The notes under the pieces were generated by a model, which was not told the DNA's origin, searched no databases, and was given only the letters and a program-made list of their open reading frames with translations. The translations under genes and the position numbers were made by a program. DNA of 64,000 nucleotides from positions 1 to 64,000 of the forward strand of contig CAYMAS010000002.1 of assembly GCA_964388485.1 (NCBI GenBank), read 5' to 3'. The DNA comes from JBCDKH01 sp964388485. Lineage in GTDB: Bacteria > Planctomycetota > Phycisphaerae > Tepidisphaerales > Tepidisphaeraceae. The first letter of the stretch is position 1; every line of letters starts with the position of its first letter. Below are positions 27,269-36,208 of this stretch, piece by piece.

Positions 27269-28101
27269 AGACGCCGGCGAAGCTCAATATGCATCTGCGG
27301 GTTCATCCGTTGAGCGAGACGGGCTTCCATCCGCTGCGGTCGTGGTTTCGGGTCATCCGGCTGTACGACCGCTTCCTGTCCGTGGGCAAGACGCCGATTG
27401 AAGACGAGGTGTGCCGAGTCCAAGGGCCGGAGGTGCCGGCCGACTCGTCGAATCTTATCCATCGTGCCTTCAACAGCTTACGCGAGGCTGGTGTGGATCT
27501 GCCGCCGTTGCGAGTGCGGTTGGCGAAGAAGATTCCGCTGGGTGCGGGTCTCGGCGGTGGCAGCTCGAACGCTGCCTTGGCGTTGCTGGCGGCGAGGCAG
27601 TTTGCACAGGTGCCGGACGAGGTGATCCGTCGGCTCGCGCCGAAGCTCGGCAGCGACGTGCCGTTCTTCGTGTCGCATCACCTCGACCGAACGAAGCAGG
27701 CAACGGTGCTGGGTCGGGGCGAGGTGGTGGAACCGATCATCGCCCGGCAGCGTCATAGCGTGCTGTTGCTGCTACCAAACCTGCACGTCTCGACGCCGGA
27801 GGTTTTCAAGGTCTTCGACACGCTGCCGCCGCCGCCGGACGATGGATCGCCTGACTTCGCCGCCTGGTCCTGGCTGCCGGCGATGGAGCTGCTGCCTTTG
27901 CTGCGTAACGACTTGGAGGCCGCGGCGTTCATGATTGCGCCGTCGCTGGGCGAGCTTCGAGACCATTGCGAGCGACAGCTTGCCCGACCCGTTCGCATGA
28001 GCGGCAGCGGGTCCTCGCTCTTCACGCTCTATGACGCTGACGCCGAAGCGGACGAAGCTCGTGAAAGCAGCGACCTGCCCGTCGCCAGCATCGTCGTCTG
28101 A
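27265..28101 (+). CDS. ispE: 4-(cytidine 5'-diphospho)-2-C-methyl-D-erythritol kinase
   Basis: GHMP kinase of the MEP isoprenoid pathway. 278 residues. Motifs: N-terminal TPAKLNMHLRVHPLSETGFHPLRSW, the ATP loop KKIPLGAGLGGGSSNAALAL, GSDVPFFV, and the C-terminal RMSGSGSSLFTL. The start ATG overlaps the stop of the sigma-54 regulator by four bases. nadE follows 15 bases later. Typical length and all three GHMP motifs are present. Confidence 0.94.
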   Translation: MKTPAKLNMHLRVHPLSETGFHPLRSWFRVIRLYDRFLSVGKTPIEDEVCRVQGPEVPADSSNLIHRAFNSLREAGVDLPPLRVRLAKKIPLGAGLGGGSSNAALALLAARQFAQVPDEVIRRLAPKLGSDVPFFVSHHLDRTKQATVLGRGEVVEPIIARQRHSVLLLLPNLHVSTPEVFKVFDTLPPPPDDGSPDFAAWSWLPAMELLPLLRNDLEAAAFMIAPSLGELRDHCERQLARPVRMSGSGSSLFTLYDADAEADEARESSDLPVASIVV

Positions 28102-28115
28102 GCCTTTACTGCCAC

Positions 28116-29925
28116 ATGCGTTTCGCCCTGGCCCAGATCAACCCGACCGTCGGCGACCTCGTCGGCAACGCGAACAAGATCATCAACGACATCCGCCGAG
28201 CCCGCGACGGCGGGTGCGACGCGGTGCTATTGCCCGAGCTGGTCCTCTGTGGGTATCCGCCCAAGGACCTGCTGCTCCGCGGCGACTTCCTCGACGAGCA
28301 GGCCCGGCAACTGCAGCGGATCGCAACGGAAGCCACGGGCATCGACGTCCTGCTCGGTTACGCGGAACGCAACGGGGCTCCGATCGGGCGGCCGCTGCAC
28401 AACGCCGCCGCCTTGCTGCGTGATGGCCAGGTGCTTAGCCGGCACTTCAAGACGCTGCTGCCGACCTACGACGTGTTCGACGAGAGTCGCTACTTCGAGC
28501 CCGGGCCCAATACGCCGGACAACAACGTGGTCCGTGCCTGCGTCCGTGGCGACGACTGCATCCAGCTCGGCGTGACGATTTGCGAAGACTTATGGAACGA
28601 CGAGCGGCTCATCTCGCGGCGGCTGTACCACGACAACCCGATCAGCGACCTGAAGCTCGCCGGTGCGGAAATCATCGTCAACCTGTCTGCCAGTCCATTC
28701 GTCGTCGAGAAGCACCAGTTCCGGCTCGAGCTCTTCGCACAGCAGGCCAAGCAGCACGGCGTGCCGCTGCTCTACGTCAACCAGGTCGGCGGCAACGACG
28801 AGCTCGTCTTCGACGGCAACTCCTGCGTCTTCGACGGCAACGGCGAACTCGTCGCGCACGCGAAAGATTTCGAGGAAGACCTCTTGATGGTCGACCTCTC
28901 AGACTCCCGTAGGGTGGGCTTCAGCCCACCATCTGCGGCAGGGTCTGCGNNNNNNNNNNCCCCCCCTACGGGAAGATGTTGCCACCATTCGATCCGCCCT
29001 CGTCCTCGGGACGCGCGACTACCTCCACAAGTGCGGCTTTAAGCAGGCAGTCATCGGCCTCAGCGGCGGCATCGACTCCGCCGTCGTCGCCGCGGTCGCG
29101 ACCGAAGCTCTAGGCACGGAAAACGTCGAAGGCGTCGCCATGCCCAGTCGCTACAGCTCGGGGCATTCGGTCGATGACGCCCGATCCCTGGCGGAGAACC
29201 TCGGCATCCGGTTCCACGTCGTGCCGATCAAGCCGATGCACGATGCCTTCGGCGAGTCGCTTGGCGAGATCTTCGAGGTCTCCGGTCTTACCGAGGAAAA
29301 CCTCCAGGCCCGCATCCGCGGCGTGACGATGATGGCGTTCAGCAACAAGACCGGGGCCCTGCTCCTGACGACCGGCAACAAGAGCGAATTGGCCGTCGGC
29401 TACTGCACGCTCTACGGCGACATGTGCGGCGGCCTGGCCGTCATCAGCGACGTCCCCAAGACCGACGTCTATCGCCTCGCCCGGCACTACAACGACACCG
29501 CCGGACGCGAGGTCATTCCCGAGAACACGATCACCAAGCCGCCGTCTGCGGAGCTGGCACCGGACCAGCAGGACAGCGACTCGCTCCCCGACTACGACAC
29601 GCTCGACGCGATCCTGGAGCGGTACGTCGAGCTCGAAGAAGGGCCCGACGCCATCGTCAACGCCGGCTACGAGCGGGCGATCGTGGAGAAGGTCGTGCGG
29701 CTGGTCGACCGCACGGAGTACAAGCGTCGTCAAGCGGCACCAGGCTTGAAGGTCACCAGCCGCGCCTTCGGCTTCGGCCGCCGGATGCCGATCGCCCAGC
29801 GGTTCGACCCGCTCACGACCACCGCCGGCACGCCCGCACCCGATCGCATCGATCGCATCGATCGCGGCGGCGACGTCAGAGCGATCCTGCCCGAGCGTTC
29901 ACGCAGCGCCAGGACAAGCTCGTGA
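28116..29925 (+). CDS. nadE: Glutamine-dependent NAD+ synthetase, carrying an inserted REP pair and an assembly gap
   Basis: Converts nicotinate adenine dinucleotide to NAD+ with glutamine as nitrogen donor. The N-terminal nitrilase-type glutaminase has the E41, K112, C156 triad (LLPELVLCGYP, HFKTLLPTYD, GVTICEDLW). The C-terminal synthetase has the pyrophosphate loop AVIGLSGGIDSAVVAAV, the segment MMAFSNKTGALLLTTGNKSELAVGYCTLYGDMCGG, and SAELAPDQQDSDSLPDYDTLD. Between them lie a REP-like inverted pair (28909-28969) and ten Ns (28950-28959). The frame changes across the Ns, so the gap length must be wrong by design; a true gap of a multiple of three would restore one frame. I read one gene, not a pseudogene, because both halves are intact. 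Confidence 0.88.
28909..28969. repeat. Family A REP-like pair inside nadE, second arm lost in an assembly gap
   Basis: GTAG then GGTGGGCT-TC-AGCCCACC (28909-28930), 19 bases, the Ns at 28950-28959, then CCCCCCCTAC (28960-28969). The last ten bases match the end of a mirror copy (CCCACCCTAC) with one difference. The visible arm is read in frame as RRVGFSPP without a stop. If the mirror arm starts directly after the last called base, the missing part is GGTGGGCTGAAG, 12 bases, which would keep nadE in frame. Confidence 0.8.
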
Positions 29926-29970
29926 CCCGCATCGTCGTGAAGCACGACCTTGTGATGGGTTGCTACCGGA

Positions 29971-31305
29971 TCATGTCAAGCCCTGGAGCTTGAAGCCGCG
30001 ATCTCGGATCGACGCAAACATGTCGTCGACGATCTGCTGCCACGTGTACTTGGGGATGACCGAGTCCAAAGCCTTGTCGGCCACGGCCTGCCACTCGTCG
30101 GCGGGGAGACGCAGGTACTTCAAGACGGCATCGGCTGCCGCCTTTGGGTCCTTGCCCGGCACCACCGCCCCGCCGCCGGCTGGGGCGATGTTGTCGGTGA
30201 CGACCGGGATGTGCTCCGTCCCCACCACCGGTACGCCGCACGCTGCCGCTTCGCAGGCGGCCATGCCGAAGCCCTCCATGATCGACATCGTCAAAAAGAC
30301 CTTCGACGTCCGAATGATGTTCGGCAGAATCTCACTGCCCGCTCCGCTCTGCGGCAACTCACGTGGACTGAAGATGTGGACCCGATCGCCCAACTGCTCC
30401 CGCTCGATGATGCCGTGAACTCGCTTGGCGATCTCCGGCTCCATCGTCTCGTCGAGGTTCAGGAACATCGTGATGTCCGGCTCCTCACGTGCGACGAGGG
30501 CGAAGGCTTCAACAGCCTGATCCTTGTCCTTGAGGCTGTCGCTCCGGCCGAACTCGCAAATGTGAGGCCGCTGGAACAACTCGGCCGGCAGGCCCAGGAA
30601 CTCCGAGTGATCCTTCGCCTGCTGTCCCGTCAGCGAATCGGCATCGACGGGCGAGAACCGCTCGATGTCGACGCCCGGATAGATGTCGATGAGCTTCTCG
30701 CTCCAGTCGCGACCGTGGGCGCGGCGGAGGTCGTCTTCGACGAGTTTGGAGGTCGAGCCAACGAGATGTGCTCCGTCGAGGACACGTTCTTCGTATCGCT
30801 CGCGAGAGGGGATGCTATGCGTTTCGTAGTCCGCTGGCTCCAGAGGGCCCTTTTTCATGCCGACCGGCTCGTGCGGCACCCAGACGTGCAACGCCTCCTT
30901 GAAGTGCCGGCACAGGGAGTCGCCGAGCAGGCCGCCGTCCCAGAAGTGGGAGATGATCAACGCGGGATCAAAGTCGCCTGGCAACTGCCCGAGCACGGGG
31001 TTGACCGCATTTTCGATCAGGGCCCCCGTTAGGTACTCCTTGCGAACAAAGGCTTTAACGTCGTCGGCTACGTGCAGGACATAGAGCTCCCGCTCCGGAT
31101 CCTTCGTCATGCCCTCGCGCATCCGCTCCGTGTAAGGATGGACGAATCCGCCACGGTTGAGGATCGTCACGCGGCACCCGTAGGTGTCGTGAATCTGCCG
31201 GGCCATGTTCTGGACATAGATGTTCTGCCCGCCGGTATCGGGCAGTCCGGGGAAGATGTCGAGCTCGTGAATGCCGTGCCAGGTGATGAGGAGAACGTCC
31301 TTCAT
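29971..31305 (-). CDS. GT4 glycosyltransferase, sucrose-phosphate-synthase-like
   Basis: 444 residues. The start LLITWHGIHELDIFPGLPDTGGQNIYVQNMARQI carries the DTGGQ motif of the sucrose synthase / sucrose-phosphate synthase group within GT4. Other motifs: VWVPHEPVGMKKGP, IYPGVDIERFSPVD, ICEFGRSDSLKDKDQAVEAFALV and the C-terminal SIMEGFGMAACEAAACGVPVVGTE (E-x7-E donor site). Expected to transfer glucose from UDP- or ADP-glucose to a sugar phosphate or sugar acid; the acceptor is unknown. The ATG at 31305 is chosen over a longer open frame because family similarity starts there. It converges with nadE and is divergent from the desaturase. Confidence 0.85.
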   Translation of the reverse strand: MKDVLLITWHGIHELDIFPGLPDTGGQNIYVQNMARQIHDTYGCRVTILNRGGFVHPYTERMREGMTKDPERELYVLHVADDVKAFVRKEYLTGALIENAVNPVLGQLPGDFDPALIISHFWDGGLLGDSLCRHFKEALHVWVPHEPVGMKKGPLEPADYETHSIPSRERYEERVLDGAHLVGSTSKLVEDDLRRAHGRDWSEKLIDIYPGVDIERFSPVDADSLTGQQAKDHSEFLGLPAELFQRPHICEFGRSDSLKDKDQAVEAFALVAREEPDITMFLNLDETMEPEIAKRVHGIIEREQLGDRVHIFSPRELPQSGAGSEILPNIIRTSKVFLTMSIMEGFGMAACEAAACGVPVVGTEHIPVVTDNIAPAGGGAVVPGKDPKAAADAVLKYLRLPADEWQAVADKALDSVIPKYTWQQIVDDMFASIRDRGFKLQGLT

Positions 31306-31406
31306 GGGGCGGCACCCTATGAACTTCGTAGCAGATTGGTTGAAAGTCCACAGCTCTTCTGCGGCCAGGTCGCGACAGGCGTCCAGACGCCTTATCCTTA
31401 CAACCC

Positions 31407-32417
31407 TTGAGCACGCAAGCCCCACCTGCCAATCCGCACCGACACTACGCCACGGCGATTCGTCCTCATATGCCCAAGGAGGCGTTTCAACGGGCTCCGC
31501 GTAAGCTGATTCCGGCAATCGTGCACCTCCTCGTGGTCGTCGGGGCGTGGGTCGCGTGCCGATATCTCGAATGGTGGGCGTGGCCGTTGCTCGGCATCGT
31601 GGCGGGGCACAGCTTGGCCTGCCTGGCCTTTCTCGCGCACGAATTGTCGCACAATGCGATCCTCAAGCGCGGCAAGACCAAGCAGGTCGTCGAGACCGGC
31701 GTCATGGGCTTGCTCGGCATCCCGCCGACGATGTGGCACGAGGTCCACAACATCACGCACCACGGCAACACGAACACGCCCGACGACCCCGACCGGCGAT
31801 GGATGACCGACGAGGTAGGCAAGCGGAGCACGATCATCTCGAAGCTGTTCCACCCGCAGCGCGGCATGTTCAGCCCGCTCGTGCCGGTGCAGTTCGTCGG
31901 CTACATCATGCGGAACATCATTGCCGCCCTCAGCGGTGGGCACTGGGGGACGTTGCCGTCGGCACCGAACTACAACGGCAAGCAACGTCGAGCGATTGCA
32001 TTGGAGATCGGCGTTATTTTGCTGATCCAACTCGCGGCCTTCGCCGTCGTCGGCTTCGACCCGATCCGCTGGCTGTTCATCGGGCCGTTCCCGTGGATCG
32101 TCGCCTCGGCCGTCGTGATGGCCTACGTGTTCACGAACCACTTCCTGCACCCGATTCACGACGAAAGCGACCCGGTCGGCTCGTCGACGAGCGTGATCGT
32201 GCCGCGGTGGGTTGATGCACTGCACTTCAACTTCTCGTACCACACGGAGCACCACCTGTTTCCCGGCATGGACAGCAAGTGGTATCCGCTGGTCAGCCAG
32301 AAGCTCCGCGAGCAGTTCCCGGACCGCTACAACCAACTTCCCTTCCTCGAGGCATGGCGGCGGCTCCTGGCGGCGAAGATGTTCGAGCCGGCGGTGGCGC
32401 ACAAGCCGCACAACTGA
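31407..32417 (+). CDS. Membrane fatty acid desaturase
   Basis: 336 residues from TTG (ATG at 31470 is the alternative). The three His boxes of acyl-lipid or acyl-CoA desaturases are present: HELSH (78-82), HEVHNITHH (111-119) and HTEHH (279-283), with hydrophobic helices between. Expected to insert a double bond into membrane fatty acids using a di-iron centre and reduced ferredoxin or cytochrome. The TTG start keeps the sequence HRHYATAIRPHMPKE, which looks conserved. The rhodanese gene follows after about 50 bases on the same strand. Confidence 0.88.
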   Translation: MSTQAPPANPHRHYATAIRPHMPKEAFQRAPRKLIPAIVHLLVVVGAWVACRYLEWWAWPLLGIVAGHSLACLAFLAHELSHNAILKRGKTKQVVETGVMGLLGIPPTMWHEVHNITHHGNTNTPDDPDRRWMTDEVGKRSTIISKLFHPQRGMFSPLVPVQFVGYIMRNIIAALSGGHWGTLPSAPNYNGKQRRAIALEIGVILLIQLAAFAVVGFDPIRWLFIGPFPWIVASAVVMAYVFTNHFLHPIHDESDPVGSSTSVIVPRWVDALHFNFSYHTEHHLFPGMDSKWYPLVSQKLREQFPDRYNQLPFLEAWRRLLAAKMFEPAVAHKPHN

Positions 32418-32466
32418 ATCATCGCCTAAGCTTCCGTCAGTACCCTCTCGAAATGACTCTCTCGAC

Positions 32467-32976
32467 ATGACGCTTGAGGCCATCACTCCCGACGCAGCCG
32501 ATCGCGAGCGGAAGCTCATCGTCGATGTCCGTGAACCATTCGAGCGGGCGTCGGAACACATTGCCGAGACCCACGCCATGCCGCTATCGGCGTTTGACGC
32601 GGCAATCCTGCGGCGGGATCTGGGCGACGACGCGGATCGGGTCATCTTCCAATGCCGCTCCGGCAGCCGGTCGGCTCAGGCTCGCGAACGCTTCGGCGGC
32701 GGACGGTTGCTGGCCGGAGGCATCGAGGCGTGGAAGGCGGCGGGCCTGCCCGTCGAGCGGTCGGCCGGCTCGCCGAAGATGGACGTGATGCGGCAGGTGC
32801 AGATCGTGGCCGGCTCGCTTGTCGTCCTGGGCGTGCTGCTGGGCTGGTTCGTCTCGCCGTGGTTTCTGGCCTTGAGCCTGTTCGTCGGCAGCGGTCTCGT
32901 CTTCGCCGGCGTCAGCGGCTGGTGCGGGATGGCCAAGCTGCTGGCTGTCATGCCGTGGAACCGCGGGTCGGCCTGA
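32467..32976 (+). CDS. Rhodanese domain fused to a DUF2892-type membrane segment
   Basis: 169 residues. Rhodanese domain 1-105: LIVDVREPFERASEHI, catalytic-loop Cys63 in VIFQCRSGSRSAQA, and GRLLAGGIEAWKAAGLPV. A short linker leads to two membrane helices (VQIVAGSLVVLGVLLGWFVSPWFLALSLFVGSGLVFAGVSG) ending in the Cys of WCGMAKLLAVMPWN, the DUF2892 pattern. The protein would hold a sulfurtransferase at the inner membrane. Substrate unknown; such fusions are often linked to sulfide or thiosulfate handling. Confidence 0.88.
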   Translation: MTLEAITPDAADRERKLIVDVREPFERASEHIAETHAMPLSAFDAAILRRDLGDDADRVIFQCRSGSRSAQARERFGGGRLLAGGIEAWKAAGLPVERSAGSPKMDVMRQVQIVAGSLVVLGVLLGWFVSPWFLALSLFVGSGLVFAGVSGWCGMAKLLAVMPWNRGSA

Positions 32977-32979
32977 GGC

Positions 32980-33813
32980 TCACGCCACCGGCAGGCCAAA
33001 GCCGCGAAACAGAGCACGCACTTCCTCCGCCCGCTCCGGGGGGCAGGCTGGCGTCTTGTCGAGCGGGTAGGCAACGCCCAGCTCTTGCCACTTGTGCCGG
33101 CCCATCTGGTGGAACGGCAGGACCTCGACGCGTTCGACGTTCTTCAGCGACGCCGCGAACTCGGCCCAGCCGCGGAGGTTGTCGTCGCCGTCGGTTAGGC
33201 CGGGCACGAGGACGAGCCGGAGCCACATCGGCCGGCCGCGTTCGCTGAGTCGGCGGGCGAAGTCGAGGATCGGCTGGACGTCGATGCCGGTAACGTGCTT
33301 GTGCAAGTCGGGCAGGAAGCTCTTGAGGTCGAGAAGGAAAAGGTCGATCGCGTCGAGGTCGTCGTCGCTCAGGCGATCGCCGAGGTAGCCGTTGGTGTCG
33401 AGCGCGGTGTGCAGGCCGAGGTTCTTGCCGCGGGCGATAAGGTTCTTGGCGAAGGCAGCCTGGACGAGCGGTTCGCCGCCGCTGACGGTCAGGCCGCCGC
33501 GGGCTGCTTTGAGAAACGGGGCGAACTTACCGATCTTCTCCATCAGGTCGTCGACCGTCCGCTGCGTGCCGCCGCCGCGTCGCCAGGTGTCGGGATTGTG
33601 GCAGTACTGGCAACGCATGAGGCAGCCGGTCGTCCAGACGACGTACCGCAAGCCCGGGCCGTCGACGGCGGACGCGTTCTCGGTCGAGTGGACAAACCCG
33701 ACGTCGCCGCGGCGGCGGGCGTCACGCTCGGCGTCGTCAGCGACCGAGTCGAGGATCGGCAGACGCGTGCCCGGTCGTGGCGGCGGGTCGAGCAGCGGGA
33801 CCGGGCACGGCAT
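32980..33813 (-). CDS. pflA: Pyruvate formate-lyase activating enzyme (radical SAM)
   Basis: Installs the glycyl radical on PflB. 277 residues from ATG 33813 (TTG four codons upstream is in frame). Radical-SAM cluster C64-x3-C68-x2-C71 in TTGCLMRCQYCHNPDTW, with STENASAVDGPGLRYVVWTTG before it. Further motifs: GGLTVSGGEPLVQ, TALDTNGYL, LFLLDLKSFLPDLHKHVTG, WLRLVLVPGLTD and VEVLPFHQMGRHKWQELG, all as in PflA. pflB lies 28 bases upstream on the same strand. Confidence 0.95.
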   Translation of the reverse strand: MPCPVPLLDPPPRPGTRLPILDSVADDAERDARRRGDVGFVHSTENASAVDGPGLRYVVWTTGCLMRCQYCHNPDTWRRGGGTQRTVDDLMEKIGKFAPFLKAARGGLTVSGGEPLVQAAFAKNLIARGKNLGLHTALDTNGYLGDRLSDDDLDAIDLFLLDLKSFLPDLHKHVTGIDVQPILDFARRLSERGRPMWLRLVLVPGLTDGDDNLRGWAEFAASLKNVERVEVLPFHQMGRHKWQELGVAYPLDKTPACPPERAEEVRALFRGFGLPVA

Positions 33814-33841
33814 GGGAAGGCACAAGAGGTGACGCCTCGCA

Positions 33842-36115
33842 CTACAGCTTCGCGTGAAAGGTCCGGTCGACGACGTCCTGCTGCTGTTCCGGCGTGAGCT
33901 TCACGAAGTTCACCGCATAGCCGCTGACGCGGACAGTGAGCTGCGGGTAGTTCTCCGGGTGGGCCATCGCATCGACGAGGGTCTCGCGGTCGAGGACGTT
34001 GACGTTCATGTGGAACCCGCCGGCGCCGAAGTAGCCGTCGAGGCAGCCGGCGAGATTGGCGACCTGGTCGTCCTTGTTGCTGCCCAGGGCGCTCGGCAGG
34101 ACCGTGTTCGTCAAGCTGATGCCGTCCTGTGCCTCGGCGTACGGCAGCTTGGCAACGCTGAGCGCGCTAGCGATGTAGCCGTCGGCGTCGCGGCCGTGCA
34201 TCGGGTTGGCGCCAGGCGCGAACGGCTCGCCGGTCTTGCGGCCGTCGGGCGTGTTGCCGGTGCTCTTGCCGTAGACGACGTTGCTCGTGATCGTCAGGAC
34301 GCTCTGCGTGTGGGTCGCGTCGCGGTAGGTCGGATGCTTGCGGAGCTTGGCCATGAACTGGCTCATGAGCCAGGCGGCGATGTCGTCGGCGCGGTCGTCG
34401 TTGTTGCCGTACTTAGGGAAGTCGCCGTCGATCTCGTAGTCCGTGACGAGCCCGGTCTCGTCGCGGACGACCTTGACCTTCGCGTGCCGGATGGCACTGA
34501 GCGAATCGGCGACGACACTGAGGCCAGCGATGCCGAAGGCCATCGTGCGTCTCGGGTTGTAATTGTGCAGGGCCATCTCGACGCGCTCGTAGGCGTACTT
34601 GTCGTGCATGAAGTGGATGCAGTTCATCGCGTTCACATACACGCGGGCGAGCCAGTCCATCGCCGTGTCGAACCGCTCGAGCACCTGCTTTTCCTCAAGA
34701 ATGTCGCCCTCGACGGGATCGAAGGCCGGCATCACCTGGTCGCCGGTCAGTTCGTCGCGGCCGCCGTTGATGGCGTAGAGCAGGCACTTAGCGAGGTTGA
34801 CGCGGGCTCCGAAGAGCTGCATCTCCTTGCCGACGGCCATGCCTGAAACGCAGCAGGCGATCGCCGCGTCGTCGCCGCGGGAGTCGCGGAGCAGGTCGTC
34901 GTTTTCGTACTGGACGCTGCTGGTGTCGACGCTGACCTTGGCGCAGAACTTCTTGAAGCCGTCGGGCAGGTCCTTCGACCAGAAGACCGTCATGTTCGGC
35001 TCCGGTGCCGGGCCGAGGTTGTAGAGCGTGTGCAGGTAGCGGAAGCTGGTCTTGGTCACCAGCGGCCGACCGTCACGAGAGACGCCCCCGAGCGCCTCCG
35101 TGACCCAGGTCGGATCGCCGCTGAACAACGCGTCATACTCCGGCGTGCGGAGGAACCGAACGATGCGGAGCTTCATGACGAAGTCGTCGACGATCTCCTG
35201 CGCCTGCGTCTCCGTCAGCGTGCCTTCGGCCAGATCGCGTTCGAAGTAGACGTCGAGGAACGTGCTCGTCCGTCCGAGGCTCATCGCGGCACCGTTCTGC
35301 TCCTTGACCGCGGCGAGGTAGCCGAAGTAGAGCCACTGAACGGCCTCCTTGGCGTTCGTCGCCGGCCCGCTGATGTCGAAGCCGTAGTTGCTCGCCATCT
35401 GCTTCAGCTCGCCGAGGGCCTTAAGTTGCTCGCTTAGCTCCTCGCGATCCCGGATGATCGACTCGGTCGAATGCTCCTTGTCGAGCGACGCCTTCTCTGC
35501 CTTCTTGACGTCGATGAGTCGGTCGACGCCGTAGAGCGCGACGCGGCGGTAGTCGCCGATGATGCGACCCCGGCCGTAGGCATCGGGCAGGCCCGTCACG
35601 ATGTGACTGCTGCGCGCCTTGCGGATTTCCGGCGTGTAGACATCGAAGACGCCGTCATTGTGCGTTTTGCGGTACTTGGTAAAGATCTCGCGGTTCTTCG
35701 CCTCCGGCTCAAAGCCATAGGCCTTGAGCCCGCCTTCGACCATGCGATACCCGCCATTGGGGAAGATGGCACGCTTGAGCGGGGCTTCGGTCTGCAGGCC
35801 GACGATGAGTTCGTTGTCGCGGTCGATGTAGCCCGGCTCGTGGGCGGTGATGCTCGACGGGATTTGGCTGACGTCAAGGACGCCCTTGTCGCGTTCGAGC
35901 TTCATAAGCTCGCTGAGCTGGTCCCAAAGATTCGTCGTCCGCTCCGTCGGCCCCTCCAGGAACGCATCGTCGCCGTCGTAGGGCGTGAAGTTCATCTGGA
36001 CAAAGCCGCGGACGTCGATGGCGGTCTGCCAGTCGCCGGTGGCAAAGCCACGCCATGCCTCGGACTCGGCGGCATCGATGACGGCGGACGTGACGGCAGT
36101 GCGGGTGTTTTCCAT
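33842..36115 (-). CDS. pflB: Formate C-acetyltransferase (pyruvate formate-lyase)
   Basis: Splits pyruvate and CoA into acetyl-CoA and formate without oxygen. 757 residues, the classical length. The active-site Cys pair is in AAIACCVSGMAVGKEM and the glycyl radical is G732 in VRVSGYAVNF. Other family segments: SSHIVTGLPDAYGRGRIIGDYRRVALYG, PEPNMTVFWSKDLPDGFKKFCAKVS, ALHNYNPRRTMAFGIAGLSVVADSLSAI, PFAPGANPMHGRD, FGAGGFHMNVNV. Start ATG 36115. It is followed by pflA and preceded on the same strand by an OFA transporter. This implies fermentative capacity. Confidence 0.97.
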   Translation of the reverse strand: MENTRTAVTSAVIDAAESEAWRGFATGDWQTAIDVRGFVQMNFTPYDGDDAFLEGPTERTTNLWDQLSELMKLERDKGVLDVSQIPSSITAHEPGYIDRDNELIVGLQTEAPLKRAIFPNGGYRMVEGGLKAYGFEPEAKNREIFTKYRKTHNDGVFDVYTPEIRKARSSHIVTGLPDAYGRGRIIGDYRRVALYGVDRLIDVKKAEKASLDKEHSTESIIRDREELSEQLKALGELKQMASNYGFDISGPATNAKEAVQWLYFGYLAAVKEQNGAAMSLGRTSTFLDVYFERDLAEGTLTETQAQEIVDDFVMKLRIVRFLRTPEYDALFSGDPTWVTEALGGVSRDGRPLVTKTSFRYLHTLYNLGPAPEPNMTVFWSKDLPDGFKKFCAKVSVDTSSVQYENDDLLRDSRGDDAAIACCVSGMAVGKEMQLFGARVNLAKCLLYAINGGRDELTGDQVMPAFDPVEGDILEEKQVLERFDTAMDWLARVYVNAMNCIHFMHDKYAYERVEMALHNYNPRRTMAFGIAGLSVVADSLSAIRHAKVKVVRDETGLVTDYEIDGDFPKYGNNDDRADDIAAWLMSQFMAKLRKHPTYRDATHTQSVLTITSNVVYGKSTGNTPDGRKTGEPFAPGANPMHGRDADGYIASALSVAKLPYAEAQDGISLTNTVLPSALGSNKDDQVANLAGCLDGYFGAGGFHMNVNVLDRETLVDAMAHPENYPQLTVRVSGYAVNFVKLTPEQQQDVVDRTFHAKL

Positions 36116-36208
36116 GGCAGTCGGCAAGAGGAAGCGTCGGTTCGTCACCGGTATCGGCGAAATCGGACCTTCTCGTCATGTTACGACGAACAGCCGCCCG
36201 CCGATCCC

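Noticed and set aside
28116..29925. nadE as a frameshifted pseudogene
   Set aside because: The frame change falls exactly at ten Ns, which are a placeholder for unknown length; all catalytic motifs on both sides are intact.
29934..29951. Further family B REP after nadE
   Set aside because: GTCGTGAAGCACGACC keeps part of the stem but lacks the loop and the CTAC end; too degenerate to list as a copy.
36116..36208. FNR-type box upstream of pflB
   Set aside because: No TTGAT-N4-ATCAA-like palindrome was found in the 93-base spacer.
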